From Terriglobus sp. TAA 43 (GTDB taxonomy: Bacteria; Acidobacteriota; Terriglobia; Terriglobales; Acidobacteriaceae), in the NCBI RefSeq assembly GCF_000800015.1, contig NZ_JUGR01000001.1, positions 3,162,001 through 3,226,000 of the forward strand: a DNA stretch of 64,000 nucleotides, given 5' to 3'. A program made the translations under genes and the position numbers. Of this stretch, positions 55,498 to 64,000 are shown piece by piece. The stretch's first letter is position 1. Each line of letters opens with the position of its first letter. A model generated the notes under the pieces. That model saw only the letters and a list, made by a program, of their open reading frames with translations. It was not told the DNA's origin and ran no database searches.

Positions 55498-57320
55498 TGA
55501 GAGAACTGATCATCCAATTAAAGAACTCAGAGCCGACGCTGGCGAATCACCTTCTTCAGTCCACCGTGTTCGCGGGATTGATAGGATTATTGACACTCTT
55601 GCTGAGGAAGAATCGTGCCCGTGTTAGGCACTGCCTCTGGTTCTCAGCCTCAGTTAAGTTCCTGCTTCCTTTTTCGTTGTTGTTTGCACTCGGCAGCCTT
55701 CTCCCCAAACAACATTCCCCGTTCAATAATCGCGCTCTGTCCAACACCCTTGAGTCCGTCGGGCAGCCGTTTTCTGGTTCGGCCATTGCGCCAGCAGTAC
55801 CTCTACAAGATCTCCCGAGTGAACCTACAGGCTATCTTGCGCTAGCGTTGCTGTGCGTATGGAGCTGCGGCACCCTGTCTGTATTTGCGGTCTGGGGCAC
55901 GCGATGGAGACGAGTCTCGGCATTGCTGAAGCATGCCGCGCCGCTGACTCATGGCCGAGAGATAGAGATATTACAACGCATTGAATCGCTCGTCTGGGCA
56001 CCTAGCCAGGTCGTCGTATTGGGAGTATCCGACCGGATGGAGCCAGGTGTCTTTGGTATCGTCCGACCGGTGATATTTTGGCCACTACAACTTACCGAGA
56101 GGCTGGAAGATGAACATATCGAATCCATTCTCGTGCATGAACTTATGCACATACGACGCCACGACAATCTAATTGCCGCAATCCACATGACAGTGGAGGC
56201 CTTATTTTGGTTTCATCCGCTGGTCTGGTGGATGGGCTCCCGGATGGTCGTGGAGCGTGAGCGTGCCTGCGATGAAGCGACGATACAACTGATCGGAAAA
56301 CCAGACGTCTACGCTGAGAGCCTCCTGAAAGCGTCCAGATTCTGTGTCGAGTCCCCCGCGATGTGCGTATCAGGCATGGCTAGTGCTGACCTCAAGAATC
56401 GAATCGTCAGAATCATGACCGGGAACATTGTGCAGGACTTGACTCCGTTGTGGCGGCTCCTGCTTGGAACGGTCGTGTTTCTATCGTTGAGCATTCCGGT
56501 ATTCTTCGGTGTCGTTCGCGCGGCCAGTATTCAAGACAATCGCAGGGTGGCAGATAAACACCTGAAGTTCTCTGTTGTTTCCATACGACCGAGCAAAGCA
56601 GGTGGTCCGCAGACTGCGGGCGTACCAACACAAGATGGCTACGAAATGAAGAACATGTTTCTGGCACTGCCGATCCTGTCAGCGTATGTTCCACAAACCG
56701 GTGGGGCATCGGCCTATTCGGATAGACAGGTCATCGGACTCCCTAGCTGGGCATACAGCGATGACGACCGGTACAACATCAGCGCGAAAGTTGATGAGGC
56801 GGATCTCGCCGATTGGCACGATCCACTCAAACAGCCTGAAATGCTACGAGCCATGCTGCAATCTATGCTGGCTGACAGACTGAAATTAGTCGTGCATCGC
56901 GATACGAAGGATGCCCAGGTGTATTTGCTTACTGTGGGTAAGGACGGACCTAAATTCAAAGAGTCAAATCCAGCCGAGGCACATGCAGGTGCTCATCCAT
57001 TTCCTGGGGGCGGATTACTCTCGATGGAACGCAGCGAGGGAGAGATCACAATGCACTTTTTCGGGATCTCAATAGCCCAATTAACCCATTCGCTTTCGCC
57101 CGACTGGCAGGTTCAAGACCAAACTGGTCTCTTTGGGAAATACGACATCACACTGCGAGAGCCAATTGCTTCGTCGGTTTCTCCAGACGGCTCACAGCAA
57201 GCTCCAGCCGAAGCTTCTCCTGGCTCTCTGGCACAGCAGGTCGGTTTGAAGCTGGTACCTGCAAAAGGAAAAGTGGAAACACTCGTGATCGACCACATCG
57301 AGAGACCTTCAGAAAACTGA
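55494..57320 (+). CDS. M56 (BlaR1-like) membrane metallopeptidase fused to a TIGR03435 domain
   Basis: The 608-residue protein has membrane helices near 22-38, 48-70, 115-135 and 318-340. The zinc-peptidase motif is HELMH (215-219), with the later ERERACDEA as likely third-ligand region (E255 area). After the last helix (about 345) comes the TIGR03435 domain: KFSVVSIRPSKAG, MLRAMLQSMLADRLKLVVHR, DQTGLFGKYDITL and the end LVIDHIERPSEN. In classical BlaR1 this place holds a penicillin-binding sensor, so the sensing part has been exchanged. The ligand is unknown. It is coupled to the upstream BlaI gene, whose cleavage it may trigger. Confidence 0.9.
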   Translation: MMRELIIQLKNSEPTLANHLLQSTVFAGLIGLLTLLLRKNRARVRHCLWFSASVKFLLPFSLLFALGSLLPKQHSPFNNRALSNTLESVGQPFSGSAIAPAVPLQDLPSEPTGYLALALLCVWSCGTLSVFAVWGTRWRRVSALLKHAAPLTHGREIEILQRIESLVWAPSQVVVLGVSDRMEPGVFGIVRPVIFWPLQLTERLEDEHIESILVHELMHIRRHDNLIAAIHMTVEALFWFHPLVWWMGSRMVVERERACDEATIQLIGKPDVYAESLLKASRFCVESPAMCVSGMASADLKNRIVRIMTGNIVQDLTPLWRLLLGTVVFLSLSIPVFFGVVRAASIQDNRRVADKHLKFSVVSIRPSKAGGPQTAGVPTQDGYEMKNMFLALPILSAYVPQTGGASAYSDRQVIGLPSWAYSDDDRYNISAKVDEADLADWHDPLKQPEMLRAMLQSMLADRLKLVVHRDTKDAQVYLLTVGKDGPKFKESNPAEAHAGAHPFPGGGLLSMERSEGEITMHFFGISIAQLTHSLSPDWQVQDQTGLFGKYDITLREPIASSVSPDGSQQAPAEASPGSLAQQVGLKLVPAKGKVETLVIDHIERPSEN

Positions 57321-57496
57321 AGCTCCCTAGGAATCTTGCTCTATTGACTCGATGCATTACGTCGAGACAAGGGCTCCAAGACAAGTATCGACAAGCCCAC
57401 TTAGTGTCACCGATCGATTTAGATCCCCCGGTGTTTCAGAGGGGACATCCAGGTTGCAGAAACAACATTAAAGAGCCTCAAGAACGGAGAAGCGCA

Positions 57497-59272
57497 ATGA
57501 GCGAGTCGCATCTGTCCCTTCTTCTACCCGCAATTGGCAATCACCTCTGGCAGTCCACGTTTTGTGTCTGTGCCATCTGGCTAATCACACTTGCGCTCCG
57601 CCATAACTCTGCACGCCTGCGCTATGGGCTTTGGATAGCCGCCTCGCTCAAGTTTCTGCTGCCACTTTCACTACTGCTTGACCTTGGCACTCTTGTCGCA
57701 GGTCCGCGGAAGGTCGCAGTTTCACAGCATCAGTTTGCATACTCCATCGCAACAACCGCGATGCATCCGCTGGAACCTGCTGGCAGTCTGCAGATGAGAG
57801 ACATGCCCGGCAGAGGATCTGGACGCACACCACTCTATGCAGCCGTAGCAATGTTCTGGTTCTGCGGATGCGCATGCGTGCTTTCGGTATGGTTGATGCG
57901 CTGGCGTCAACTGCGAGAAACATTTAACGACGGAGTTCATGTCGAAGAAGGGCGTGAATACCAGTCTCTTCGAGACGTTGGTGGTGACATCTCTCTTCAT
58001 CGTTCCCGGGCAGTGAGAGAGCCGGGTGTCTACGGTATTTTCCGCTCCGTACTCTTGTGGCCGGATGGCCTGTCAAGCCGCCTTGATGACGAACATCTCA
58101 CCGCGATCATGCTTCATGAAGTGACACACGCGCGGCACCGCGACAACCTAATCGCGGCGCTCCATCTGGTTGTCGAAGCTGTCTTCTGGTTCCATCCATT
58201 CGTCTGGTGGATTGAGCGGAAGCTTTTGATCGAGCGGGAAAATGTCTGTGACGAGACCGTCGTTCACAGGCTTGGCAATGCGGAAGCGTATGCGCTCAGC
58301 CTTCTCAAGGTGGGCCGTTTCCGTATTGAACACGAGCAATCTCTGGTTGCTCCGGCAGGAGGCGCTGATCTTGGCGAGCGTGTCGTACGTATCGTGACGC
58401 ATCGGGTTGCGAAGCTCTCTCCCGTTCGGTCTTTGATGTTGATCGTGTTTGGAATCGTGACGCTTGTCATCCCGCTTGCGCTCGGCGTGCTGCATCCGTT
58501 GCCGGTGTATGGGCAGGTGCTGTACCGCGAAGGCGCGCTCCCGTCTTTTGAAGTGGTAAGCGTGAAGCTCAGACCCGATGGTCCGCCGCTCGCGCCTGCC
58601 CCACAGAGTGGCAGCTCTGTACATCTCTTCTTCACGACCAAGATGCTGATTATGTACGCCTATAACCTGCCCGACTTCTCCGAGGCGCAGATCGCGAAAG
58701 GTCCCGGCTGGACGGATGATACCTACGATATCGAGGGAAAGTTCAGCGATTCGGACTATGCGGCAATACAGAAAATGTCTGTCGCTGAAAGACAGGAGCA
58801 GATTCAACTGCGGTTGCAATCGGTCCTGAAAGAACGATTTCACCTGGCGGTACATTTGGAGAAGCGCGAGCAGACAATCTATGCGCTCGAAGTTGCAAAA
58901 AGCGGTCCGAAGCTATCTGCAGCCAGACACCAGGAACCGGATCGGTTCGGCATCACGCATAGCGGCATGGACTACGAACTGAAGGTCACCGGCACGGACC
59001 TGGATAGACTCGCCAGTCTGCTTGGCCGCGAACCTGAGGTTGGAGGCCGCAGCATTGTTAACAGAACGGGATTGAGCGGCAGCTACGATCTGACATTGCA
59101 TTGGACACGGATGGCGTCATCTGCTCCAGATCCAGAATCAACCGCAGCGGAAGGAAGTGCTCCCTCCTATTTTACGGCAATCCAGGAGCAACTCGGCTTA
59201 CGTCTGGTTCCAGCGAAGGGGCAGGTCGCTTCCATCGTCGTCGACCATATTGAAAAGCCTTCGATGAACTGA
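57497..59272 (+). CDS. Second M56 membrane metallopeptidase fused to a TIGR03435 domain
   Basis: 591 residues from ATG 57497; the 51-codon upstream open frame is unlikely. Helices span about 22-36, 46-64, 114-132 and 320-340. The zinc motif is HEVTH (207-211), followed by the conserved HRDNLIAALHLVVEAVFWFH and ERENVCDE. The TIGR03435 domain starts at about 366 (SFEVVSVKLRPDG) and ends VVDHIEKPSMN. It is 177 bp after the first M56 gene and has no BlaI of its own, so it may share that repressor or act in tandem. The substrate and signal are unknown. Confidence 0.88.
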   Translation: MSESHLSLLLPAIGNHLWQSTFCVCAIWLITLALRHNSARLRYGLWIAASLKFLLPLSLLLDLGTLVAGPRKVAVSQHQFAYSIATTAMHPLEPAGSLQMRDMPGRGSGRTPLYAAVAMFWFCGCACVLSVWLMRWRQLRETFNDGVHVEEGREYQSLRDVGGDISLHRSRAVREPGVYGIFRSVLLWPDGLSSRLDDEHLTAIMLHEVTHARHRDNLIAALHLVVEAVFWFHPFVWWIERKLLIERENVCDETVVHRLGNAEAYALSLLKVGRFRIEHEQSLVAPAGGADLGERVVRIVTHRVAKLSPVRSLMLIVFGIVTLVIPLALGVLHPLPVYGQVLYREGALPSFEVVSVKLRPDGPPLAPAPQSGSSVHLFFTTKMLIMYAYNLPDFSEAQIAKGPGWTDDTYDIEGKFSDSDYAAIQKMSVAERQEQIQLRLQSVLKERFHLAVHLEKREQTIYALEVAKSGPKLSAARHQEPDRFGITHSGMDYELKVTGTDLDRLASLLGREPEVGGRSIVNRTGLSGSYDLTLHWTRMASSAPDPESTAAEGSAPSYFTAIQEQLGLRLVPAKGQVASIVVDHIEKPSMN

Positions 59273-59378
59273 GGGGCGAAAGCCCAGTAAATAACGACAG
59301 ACGGCGTTCCCGTCAGCGATTCACAAGTTCTTGAAACTGCGCGGAAGATTGGGGCCGAGACTGTATTCGAGATAACCA

Positions 59379-60430
59379 TCAGTTCTCTGATGGTTCCTCG
59401 AGATGATCGATTACGAGAATCCTTACCGGTCCCTTACCAGGCTCAAGTCGCAGTCCGAGTTGCTCTCTTAGTGCGTCTGCAGAGAGGGGGCATCCGGTTG
59501 GAACGGCCCATCGGGTTGAATCTCATCGAACTGCGGTGCCCACCGAAGTTTGACGTCATACTTCCCAGTCAGCCCGGTACGGTCGATGATCGTCTTTTGT
59601 GCAAACCAAGAGAGACTGTCGGCGAGGTCACCCGTTGTCAATGAATATCCTTTTGTATTTCCTGGATCGCTGTTCAACCCTCCACAACTGGCGTCAGTTG
59701 GTGGTCCGGGACGAGGAGCACCCGGGATGAAGGGGCCTTTCGGGCAGTCTCCATACTTAGCCGGTTGTAGCTTTCCTGGCTTGTCCAGAACGAGGTACAT
59801 GACAGGTGCTTTTCGTGTCTCCCAGTGGGCACGTAAGGAAAATCTCTCTTCGAGAAGCCGCTGAACCATGCCGGCATATTGATCGAGGGGCCTCGCTCCA
59901 TCTGCCTTGGCATTGATATCAAAATGTTGTGAACGGAGTTTCTGGGGAATACCTTCGATCACATACCACTGCGCGTGAAACGCGTAGCCAATGAGTACCT
60001 TCAGCGCACAGTTCGTCGCGACGAACCGACCACCTGGCAACCGACTGAAGATATCGACGTGGTCTCCACGCAGGTCCTCCGAATGGTTCACCCTCACCGA
60101 AGCGATTTCAAAGGAAGGCGTGAGTGTTTGCTCTGGATCAACTCGTTGCGGAGCACTAGAGGATGATGAGGTCTGACCTTGCATATAGAGGCCACCATCT
60201 AATGCGGCCAGTACCGAAGCTAGCCCTATCGCGGTGAATGCTATTGACTGGAAAATCATCCCAGCGAATTGCAGCGACTTCGCTGGTACATCGCGCAGAA
60301 TCCGCGGCCTCAATGACTTTTTAAGTTCGATCAAAACCAAACCTTTCCACGATGTATAGACTATGTTGCCGGAAGCGAGGTGCTCCACTTCTATCGAGTT
60401 CGCTCTTCGAAGGAGGTGGCGGAGCCTCAC
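59379..60430 (-). pseudogene. TIGR03435-family protein with a C-terminal frameshift
   Basis: The frame from 60430 gives a membrane helix (about residues 56-77) and a TIGR03435 domain (SFEIASVRVNHSED, then MVQRLLEERFSLRAHWETRK and DRTGLTGKYDVKLRW). It stops at 59468 after PSLQTH. In the next frame the sequence continues ALREQLGLRLEPGKGPVRIL and ends VIDHLEEPSEN at 59379, the standard end of this family. One frameshift near 59470 thus separates the last 35 or so residues. There is no M56 part, unlike its three neighbours. It is either a recent pseudogene or a sequencing error. The start is uncertain. Confidence 0.75.
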
Positions 60431-60464
60431 CGGTAACGAGCCATGGTGAATATTTTCGTCGTTA

Positions 60465-62315
60465 CTAATTTTCCGATGGTCTCTCTAAATGGTCCACAAC
60501 CAAGATCTGCATCGGAGATTTGGTAGGTTTCAATTTCATTCCGAGCTGGTCTTTCAAAGCTTCAGTAAATGTAGTTCCTTCCGCATCGGGCGAAAGAGTT
60601 GTACCCGGCGGAAGGATGGGGCTTGATGGCGACGGTGTCCATCTCAGAATGAAGTCGAATCTTCCAGTGAGCCCGGTTCCGTCGATCATAGGTCGCTCTA
60701 GTTGTCCAAGACTGGAAAGGGAGCTTGCCACCAAATCCATGGTCGTATCTCTCGATCCAACTTCAAAGATCTGGCCTGAGGTCATATGAGCCACATAGAG
60801 ACCGCAGGAAGGCGGCCAGGCTTTAACAGGGACTGACGTCGAGCCGTCCACAGGCAACGATGGAGCATCGCAAGGTGGTCCTTCTGCATGGTCTATGAGA
60901 TTCGGACCAATCTTTCCCGGCTCGATCTCGGTAAGGGCAAACACGGAAAGCTGCCGGGTTTCTTGATGAAATGTCAGTTTGAAGCGATCCGCAAGCAAAG
61001 ACTGCATCATCAAACGCAACTGATCTTTGGTGGGATGAGCAAGTTCAGATCGCGCATGAATCTCGAAGTTTTCGGTAGCGGCCCATGTCGGTAAGGAGGC
61101 GTACATCTGCTTCCGTTGATCGGCATTCAACTTGTACGCGAAGCTGATGTAATCCCCCACATGAAAGTCAGCCGTAAAAAGTCCCGCAGCAACAGGGCCA
61201 TCTTTTCCCAAACTATTGTCCGGGCCGATGGGTATGCTGGGAGGCTTGAATACGCCCGATTTATCCAAGCGAATGGATGCCACCGCAAACTCCATCTTGC
61301 TTCCTGCTGCCTCTTCCCAAGTCGGCGTCGCTTTCGTTGCTTGCACCAAGCCAAATGCGAGCGGCATCGCGATCGCCATCGTAGCCAGTACAAACAGCGC
61401 CAGTTTCGTGCCGAAGGGTAGCTTGGCCCCCGTGTTGTGTGCAGCAATACGCAGAATGCGTTCTTTCAGATCGGAACCTGTAACGCCGGATGCACACTTC
61501 AGTGGCAATTCGACATAGAACCTGCATACATTCAGAATCGCGGCGGCATAATCCTGAGCATCATTACCAGCTTCGAGAACAGCCTCGTCGCAGGCGCGTT
61601 CGCGCTCGTCGATGAGCTGTGCCCCGATCCACCACACTACAGGATGAAACCAAAGCAGCGCCTCCACAATCATGTGTACGGCAAAGGTTAGATTGTCGCG
61701 CCGACGAACATGGCACATCTCATGCGCAATAACCGCCTTCAACTGCTGAGGAGTGAGCTGTCTCAAAATTCCTTCCGGTAATAGGAGGACTGGTCGGAAG
61801 ATTCCATAGATTCCCGGCTCAATCGTCGTCGTCGAACACAGCACTGGCACGTTTGCTGAAATGTTGAGAGGGAATCCCGAGCGCTTCGCAACTCGTATGT
61901 GTCGCCATCCGCTTACCCAACGGAGAACGATGATCGTCACCCCGCAAATCCAAACTGCCAATGCTAGAACCAACATCCAGTGACCGTGCGACGATACAGC
62001 GGCGTGTTCACTCGCTTCGAAAAACTGGGTCTGCTGGAATGGCCGCGCCATATGTTCCACGACATTCGTAACAAGAGGTTTTGTGGCGATAGGCATCGGC
62101 GCTAGCGAGCGTAGCCATCGCCCTGCAGCCATCAGCAGCGACAACGGAAGAAGGAACTTCAGCGAAGCGATCATCCACACCCAATAGCGGGTCCTCGCGG
62201 GGCTCTTCCTAAGCGTCAACACCACCACCCACGCAATGCTCGCAAAAATCGTCGACTGCAATAGGTGATTGATGACGTTTGCGAGTGAGCTTTCGTTCCA
62301 GATTGGCGAAATCAT
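60465..62315 (-). CDS. Third M56 membrane metallopeptidase fused to a TIGR03435 domain
   Basis: The 616-residue protein has helices near 23-36, 46-64, 113-132 and 305-325. The zinc motif is HEMCH (198-202), followed by RRRDNLTFAVHMIVEALLWFH and ERERACDEAVLE. The TIGR03435 domain begins near 345 (KMEFAVASIRLDKSG) and ends LVVDHLERPSEN. The start codon touches the stop of the second BlaI gene (position 62315), so the pair is coupled. It is convergent with the other BlaI-M56 unit, with the frameshifted TIGR03435 gene between them. The sensed ligand is unknown. Confidence 0.9.
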   Translation of the reverse strand: MISPIWNESSLANVINHLLQSTIFASIAWVVVLTLRKSPARTRYWVWMIASLKFLLPLSLLMAAGRWLRSLAPMPIATKPLVTNVVEHMARPFQQTQFFEASEHAAVSSHGHWMLVLALAVWICGVTIIVLRWVSGWRHIRVAKRSGFPLNISANVPVLCSTTTIEPGIYGIFRPVLLLPEGILRQLTPQQLKAVIAHEMCHVRRRDNLTFAVHMIVEALLWFHPVVWWIGAQLIDERERACDEAVLEAGNDAQDYAAAILNVCRFYVELPLKCASGVTGSDLKERILRIAAHNTGAKLPFGTKLALFVLATMAIAMPLAFGLVQATKATPTWEEAAGSKMEFAVASIRLDKSGVFKPPSIPIGPDNSLGKDGPVAAGLFTADFHVGDYISFAYKLNADQRKQMYASLPTWAATENFEIHARSELAHPTKDQLRLMMQSLLADRFKLTFHQETRQLSVFALTEIEPGKIGPNLIDHAEGPPCDAPSLPVDGSTSVPVKAWPPSCGLYVAHMTSGQIFEVGSRDTTMDLVASSLSSLGQLERPMIDGTGLTGRFDFILRWTPSPSSPILPPGTTLSPDAEGTTFTEALKDQLGMKLKPTKSPMQILVVDHLERPSEN

Positions 62316-62698
62316 CAGCGCTTCTCCTTCTCACTTGGTTCGCGCAAGACCCGTTCTGCCTCCTTCACGTCATCGAGAGACAATTTACCTATCTCAACAA
62401 GGCGTGCTACCACAGGCTGAGACCGTCCTCCAAAGAGAGCCAGCAATTCGTCGATCAGACGTCGCTGTGCAGCGTCGCGCGAGATGGAAGCGGCGTAAAT
62501 ATGGAAGTTTCCTACCTTCTTGAGGCGCCGGGCTATTCCCTTCGCTTCCATCCTGTAAACCATCGTCTGAATTGTGTTGTAGGCTGGTCGTCCCTTCACG
62601 GGGAGTGAATCTAAAATCTCTCGGATGGAGGATTCGCCTCGCGCCCACAGCACCTCCATGATTTGAAATTCGAGCTTTGAAAGTTTGGGTGTAGCCAT
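62315..62698 (-). CDS. BlaI/MecI-family transcriptional repressor (second copy)
   Basis: 127 residues from the ATG at 62698, which has AGGAG 6 bases upstream. The frame is open to 62749, but the extension would only translate the operator dyads. The winged helix reads LSKLEFQIMEVLWARGESSI and AYNTIQTMVYRMEAKGIARR, followed by a dimerisation helix (LIDELLALFGGRSQPVVARL). It is close to the first BlaI copy. It is coupled to the M56-TIGR03435 gene downstream. Its promoter carries two operator-like dyads, which supports autorepression. Confidence 0.9.
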   Translation of the reverse strand: MATPKLSKLEFQIMEVLWARGESSIREILDSLPVKGRPAYNTIQTMVYRMEAKGIARRLKKVGNFHIYAASISRDAAQRRLIDELLALFGGRSQPVVARLVEIGKLSLDDVKEAERVLREPSEKEKR

Positions 62699-62705
62699 CA
62701 GATCT

Positions 62706-62740
62706 CCTACTTGCGTAGGACTATCCCCTACATCAGTAGG
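62706..62740 (-). promoter_or_regulatory. Two BlaI operator-like dyads
   Basis: On the plus strand, CCTAC-TTGC-GTAGG (62706-62719) and CCTAC-ATCA-GTAGG (62727-62740) have identical 5-bp arms and centres 21 bp apart, two helical turns. One lies in the promoter spacer and one directly after the -10 box, so binding should block RNA polymerase. BlaI-family operators of the type TACA-N2-TGTA are known; these are similar but not identical. Confidence 0.75.
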
Positions 62741-62749
62741 AGATGTCAA
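62720..62749 (-). promoter_or_regulatory. Sigma-70-like promoter of the second BlaI gene
   Basis: Reading the minus strand, TTGACA (62749-62744) and GATAGT (62725-62720) are separated by 18 bases. The -35 box is a perfect consensus. The transcript would start just before the ribosome binding site of the BlaI gene. Confidence 0.65.
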
Positions 62750-62995
62750 GAATTTTCCCCGACCTAACTACAAGGGCAGTAGTGACACGGTGCGCCGGTC
62801 GTATTACCGCTCATCCTGGATATCGAAGCATCGGTCTCAGTTGGGAATCGCGATCGGCAAATTCATTCGAGTGGCATCGACCTTAGTCGGACTTTGACCC
62901 TTGTGTTGCCGAAGCCAAATCCGTCGGGCGACTCGTGGATGATGAGGACATGCTGAAGCCTGCGAGCGCAAGACCCGACAGCTGTCTCGCCCGGC

Positions 62996-63025
62996 AGGAT
63001 GGCCATCTCATCACGCGGCCATCCT
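62996..63025 (-). terminator. Hairpin after the ABC permease gene
   Basis: AGGATGGCC (62996-63004) and GGCCATCCT (63017-63025) form a 9-bp perfect stem with a 12-base loop, just downstream of the permease stop on the minus strand. No T-tract follows. The rest of 62750-63033 shows no gene. Confidence 0.5.
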
Positions 63026-63033
63026 GATTATCA

Positions 63034-64000
63034 CTAGTCGGTGCGTAAGGTCGTTGCTGGCTCGACCCGTGCCCCAGCGTGGGCCGGAATAAGGATTGCA
63101 ACAAAAGCTACGAGCGACAAAAGCATAGGGATAAGGATGAACGTCAGCGGATCAAATACGCTCACTTGGAACAGCATCGCCCTCAACATTTGCGATGTTC
63201 CGAAGGAAATACCGATCCCGACCACCGATCCCACCAACACCATACGTAGACCATCATTTGCGATGAGACGCAGAATATCGGATCGTGTGGCACCGAGTGC
63301 CATGCGCACCCCGATTTCTTGTGCCCGCTGCGTTGTCATGAACGCGAGCAATCCATAAAGGCCGACAATCGCCAGTACCAAACCCGTCAGCGCGAAGAAT
63401 CCAAGCAACAGTGTTTCAAAGCGTGGACGGTCCGCCAGGCGATTGAGAGATGTATTGAGTGATTCCATCTTTACTGGAATGGTGCGATCAATTGAAGCGA
63501 CCTGAGATCTTATCCAAGGTTCAATTACAACCATCGGCATGTCGCTATCCACGATCACGATCAAGTGGTTTCCTCTCCAATCGATAGCTACGTTTCGACG
63601 GAGTGTGTACATTTCAGGATTGCTTTGTTCTGTAAGCCCGTTATTTTTTACGTTGTCTGCGATTCCAATGACGATTGCTCCGGCCCCGCTCACAGCATTC
63701 GGCAAGAAGCGTTTACCTATGGGGTCATCACCTGGGAACAGGCGTTCGGCCAACGATCGGCTCAGGATTACTTCGCTCTCACCCTCTGTGCGATCCTGAT
63801 CTGCAAAATTGCGTCCGCGGATAATTGGGACGTTGAGTACGCGAAAATAGTCCGGCGTCACAGATCGGCCCACAACGGTACCGCCTGTTCCTGGAGGGAT
63901 CGGTGGTTTTCCCTGTACGTGCAGATCAGAGAGTCGAAATCCATCTTGCCATCCTCCCGGGGGAACCGAGTCCGTTGTCGCCACGGCTCGTGTGCCGGGC
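63034..64000 (-). CDS. MacB/ADOP-type ABC transporter permease, C-terminal part (cut by window edge)
   Basis: The frame runs off the window; a GTG at 63984 is internal (upstream codons read PGTRA). What is seen is the end of the periplasmic domain (YFRVLNVPIIRGRNFADQD, then VILSRSLAERLFPG) and the last FtsX-like membrane region. Helix FFALTGLVLAIVGLYGLLAF is followed by QRAQEIGVRMALGATRSDIL (the coupling helix) and two more helices, ending VEPATTLRTD. This is the ADOP (acidobacterial duplicated orphan permease) type common in this phylum. The protein would move or shear substrates across the envelope with a MacB-like ATPase not in view. Confidence 0.9.
   Translation of the reverse strand, partial: PGTRAVATTDSVPPGGWQDGFRLSDLHVQGKPPIPPGTGGTVVGRSVTPDYFRVLNVPIIRGRNFADQDRTEGESEVILSRSLAERLFPGDDPIGKRFLPNAVSGAGAIVIGIADNVKNNGLTEQSNPEMYTLRRNVAIDWRGNHLIVIVDSDMPMVVIEPWIRSQVASIDRTIPVKMESLNTSLNRLADRPRFETLLLGFFALTGLVLAIVGLYGLLAFMTTQRAQEIGVRMALGATRSDILRLIANDGLRMVLVGSVVGIGISFGTSQMLRAMLFQVSVFDPLTFILIPMLLSLVAFVAILIPAHAGARVEPATTLRTD

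Overview
The window looks like a chromosomal stretch from an Acidobacteriota genome (Terriglobia type). I infer this from the density of acidobacterial hallmarks: four TIGR03435 soil-associated domains, three of them fused to BlaR1-like M56 metallopeptidases, two BlaI-type repressors, a MacB-like permease, an ECF sigma factor beside a Ser/Thr kinase with a TPR-like region, Rhs/Ig-repeat surface proteins and a periplasmic PQQ dehydrogenase/cytochrome c set. No rRNA, tRNA or CRISPR array was seen.

Layout. 1-5.2 kb: the tail of an alpha/beta hydrolase, a short-chain dehydrogenase remnant, then a co-directional periplasmic module (Tat-exported sugar isomerase-like TIM barrel, di-haem cytochrome c, PQQ dehydrogenase, exported cupin). 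5.2-8.5 kb: a membrane-anchored unknown protein, then a gene-poor area with tiny ORFs and remnants of a MOSC protein and a phage terminase. 8.5-18 kb: a lipid-type locus with an MMPL transporter, an exported lipocalin-like protein, a 1105-residue FAAL-ACP-thioester reductase, a fatty-acid desaturase and a cytochrome P450. These could activate, modify, reductively release and export a fatty acyl product.

18.1-33.6 kb: three very large, tightly packed, co-directional genes (2549, 1121 and 1230 residues) without signal peptides. Their features include an OmpA-like segment, a long beta-rich region, an FN3-like end and a PLD-like end lacking the HKD histidine. Imperfect direct repeats of about 140 bp flank the block. 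This is the best candidate for an undescribed system. 34-41 kb: a minus-strand run of sigma factor, kinase, a small protein, an exported protein with one CxxCH, and a protein with an HEILE motif, with a divergent exported protein.

43-52 kb: an exported protein and an Rhs/YD-repeat protein split into two translationally coupled genes. The second has its own signal peptide and eight Ig-like repeats that form a tandem duplication of a four-repeat block, then the Rhs core, a variable C-terminal tip and a small membrane protein that may be its immunity partner. 52.3-54.5 kb: two overlapping tyrosine recombinases, one lacking several catalytic residues. 54.6-62.7 kb: two BlaI plus M56-TIGR03435 units converging on each other, with a frameshifted TIGR03435 gene between them. 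One BlaI promoter has a clear pair of operator-like dyads 21 bp apart. The window ends inside a MacB/ADOP-type permease.
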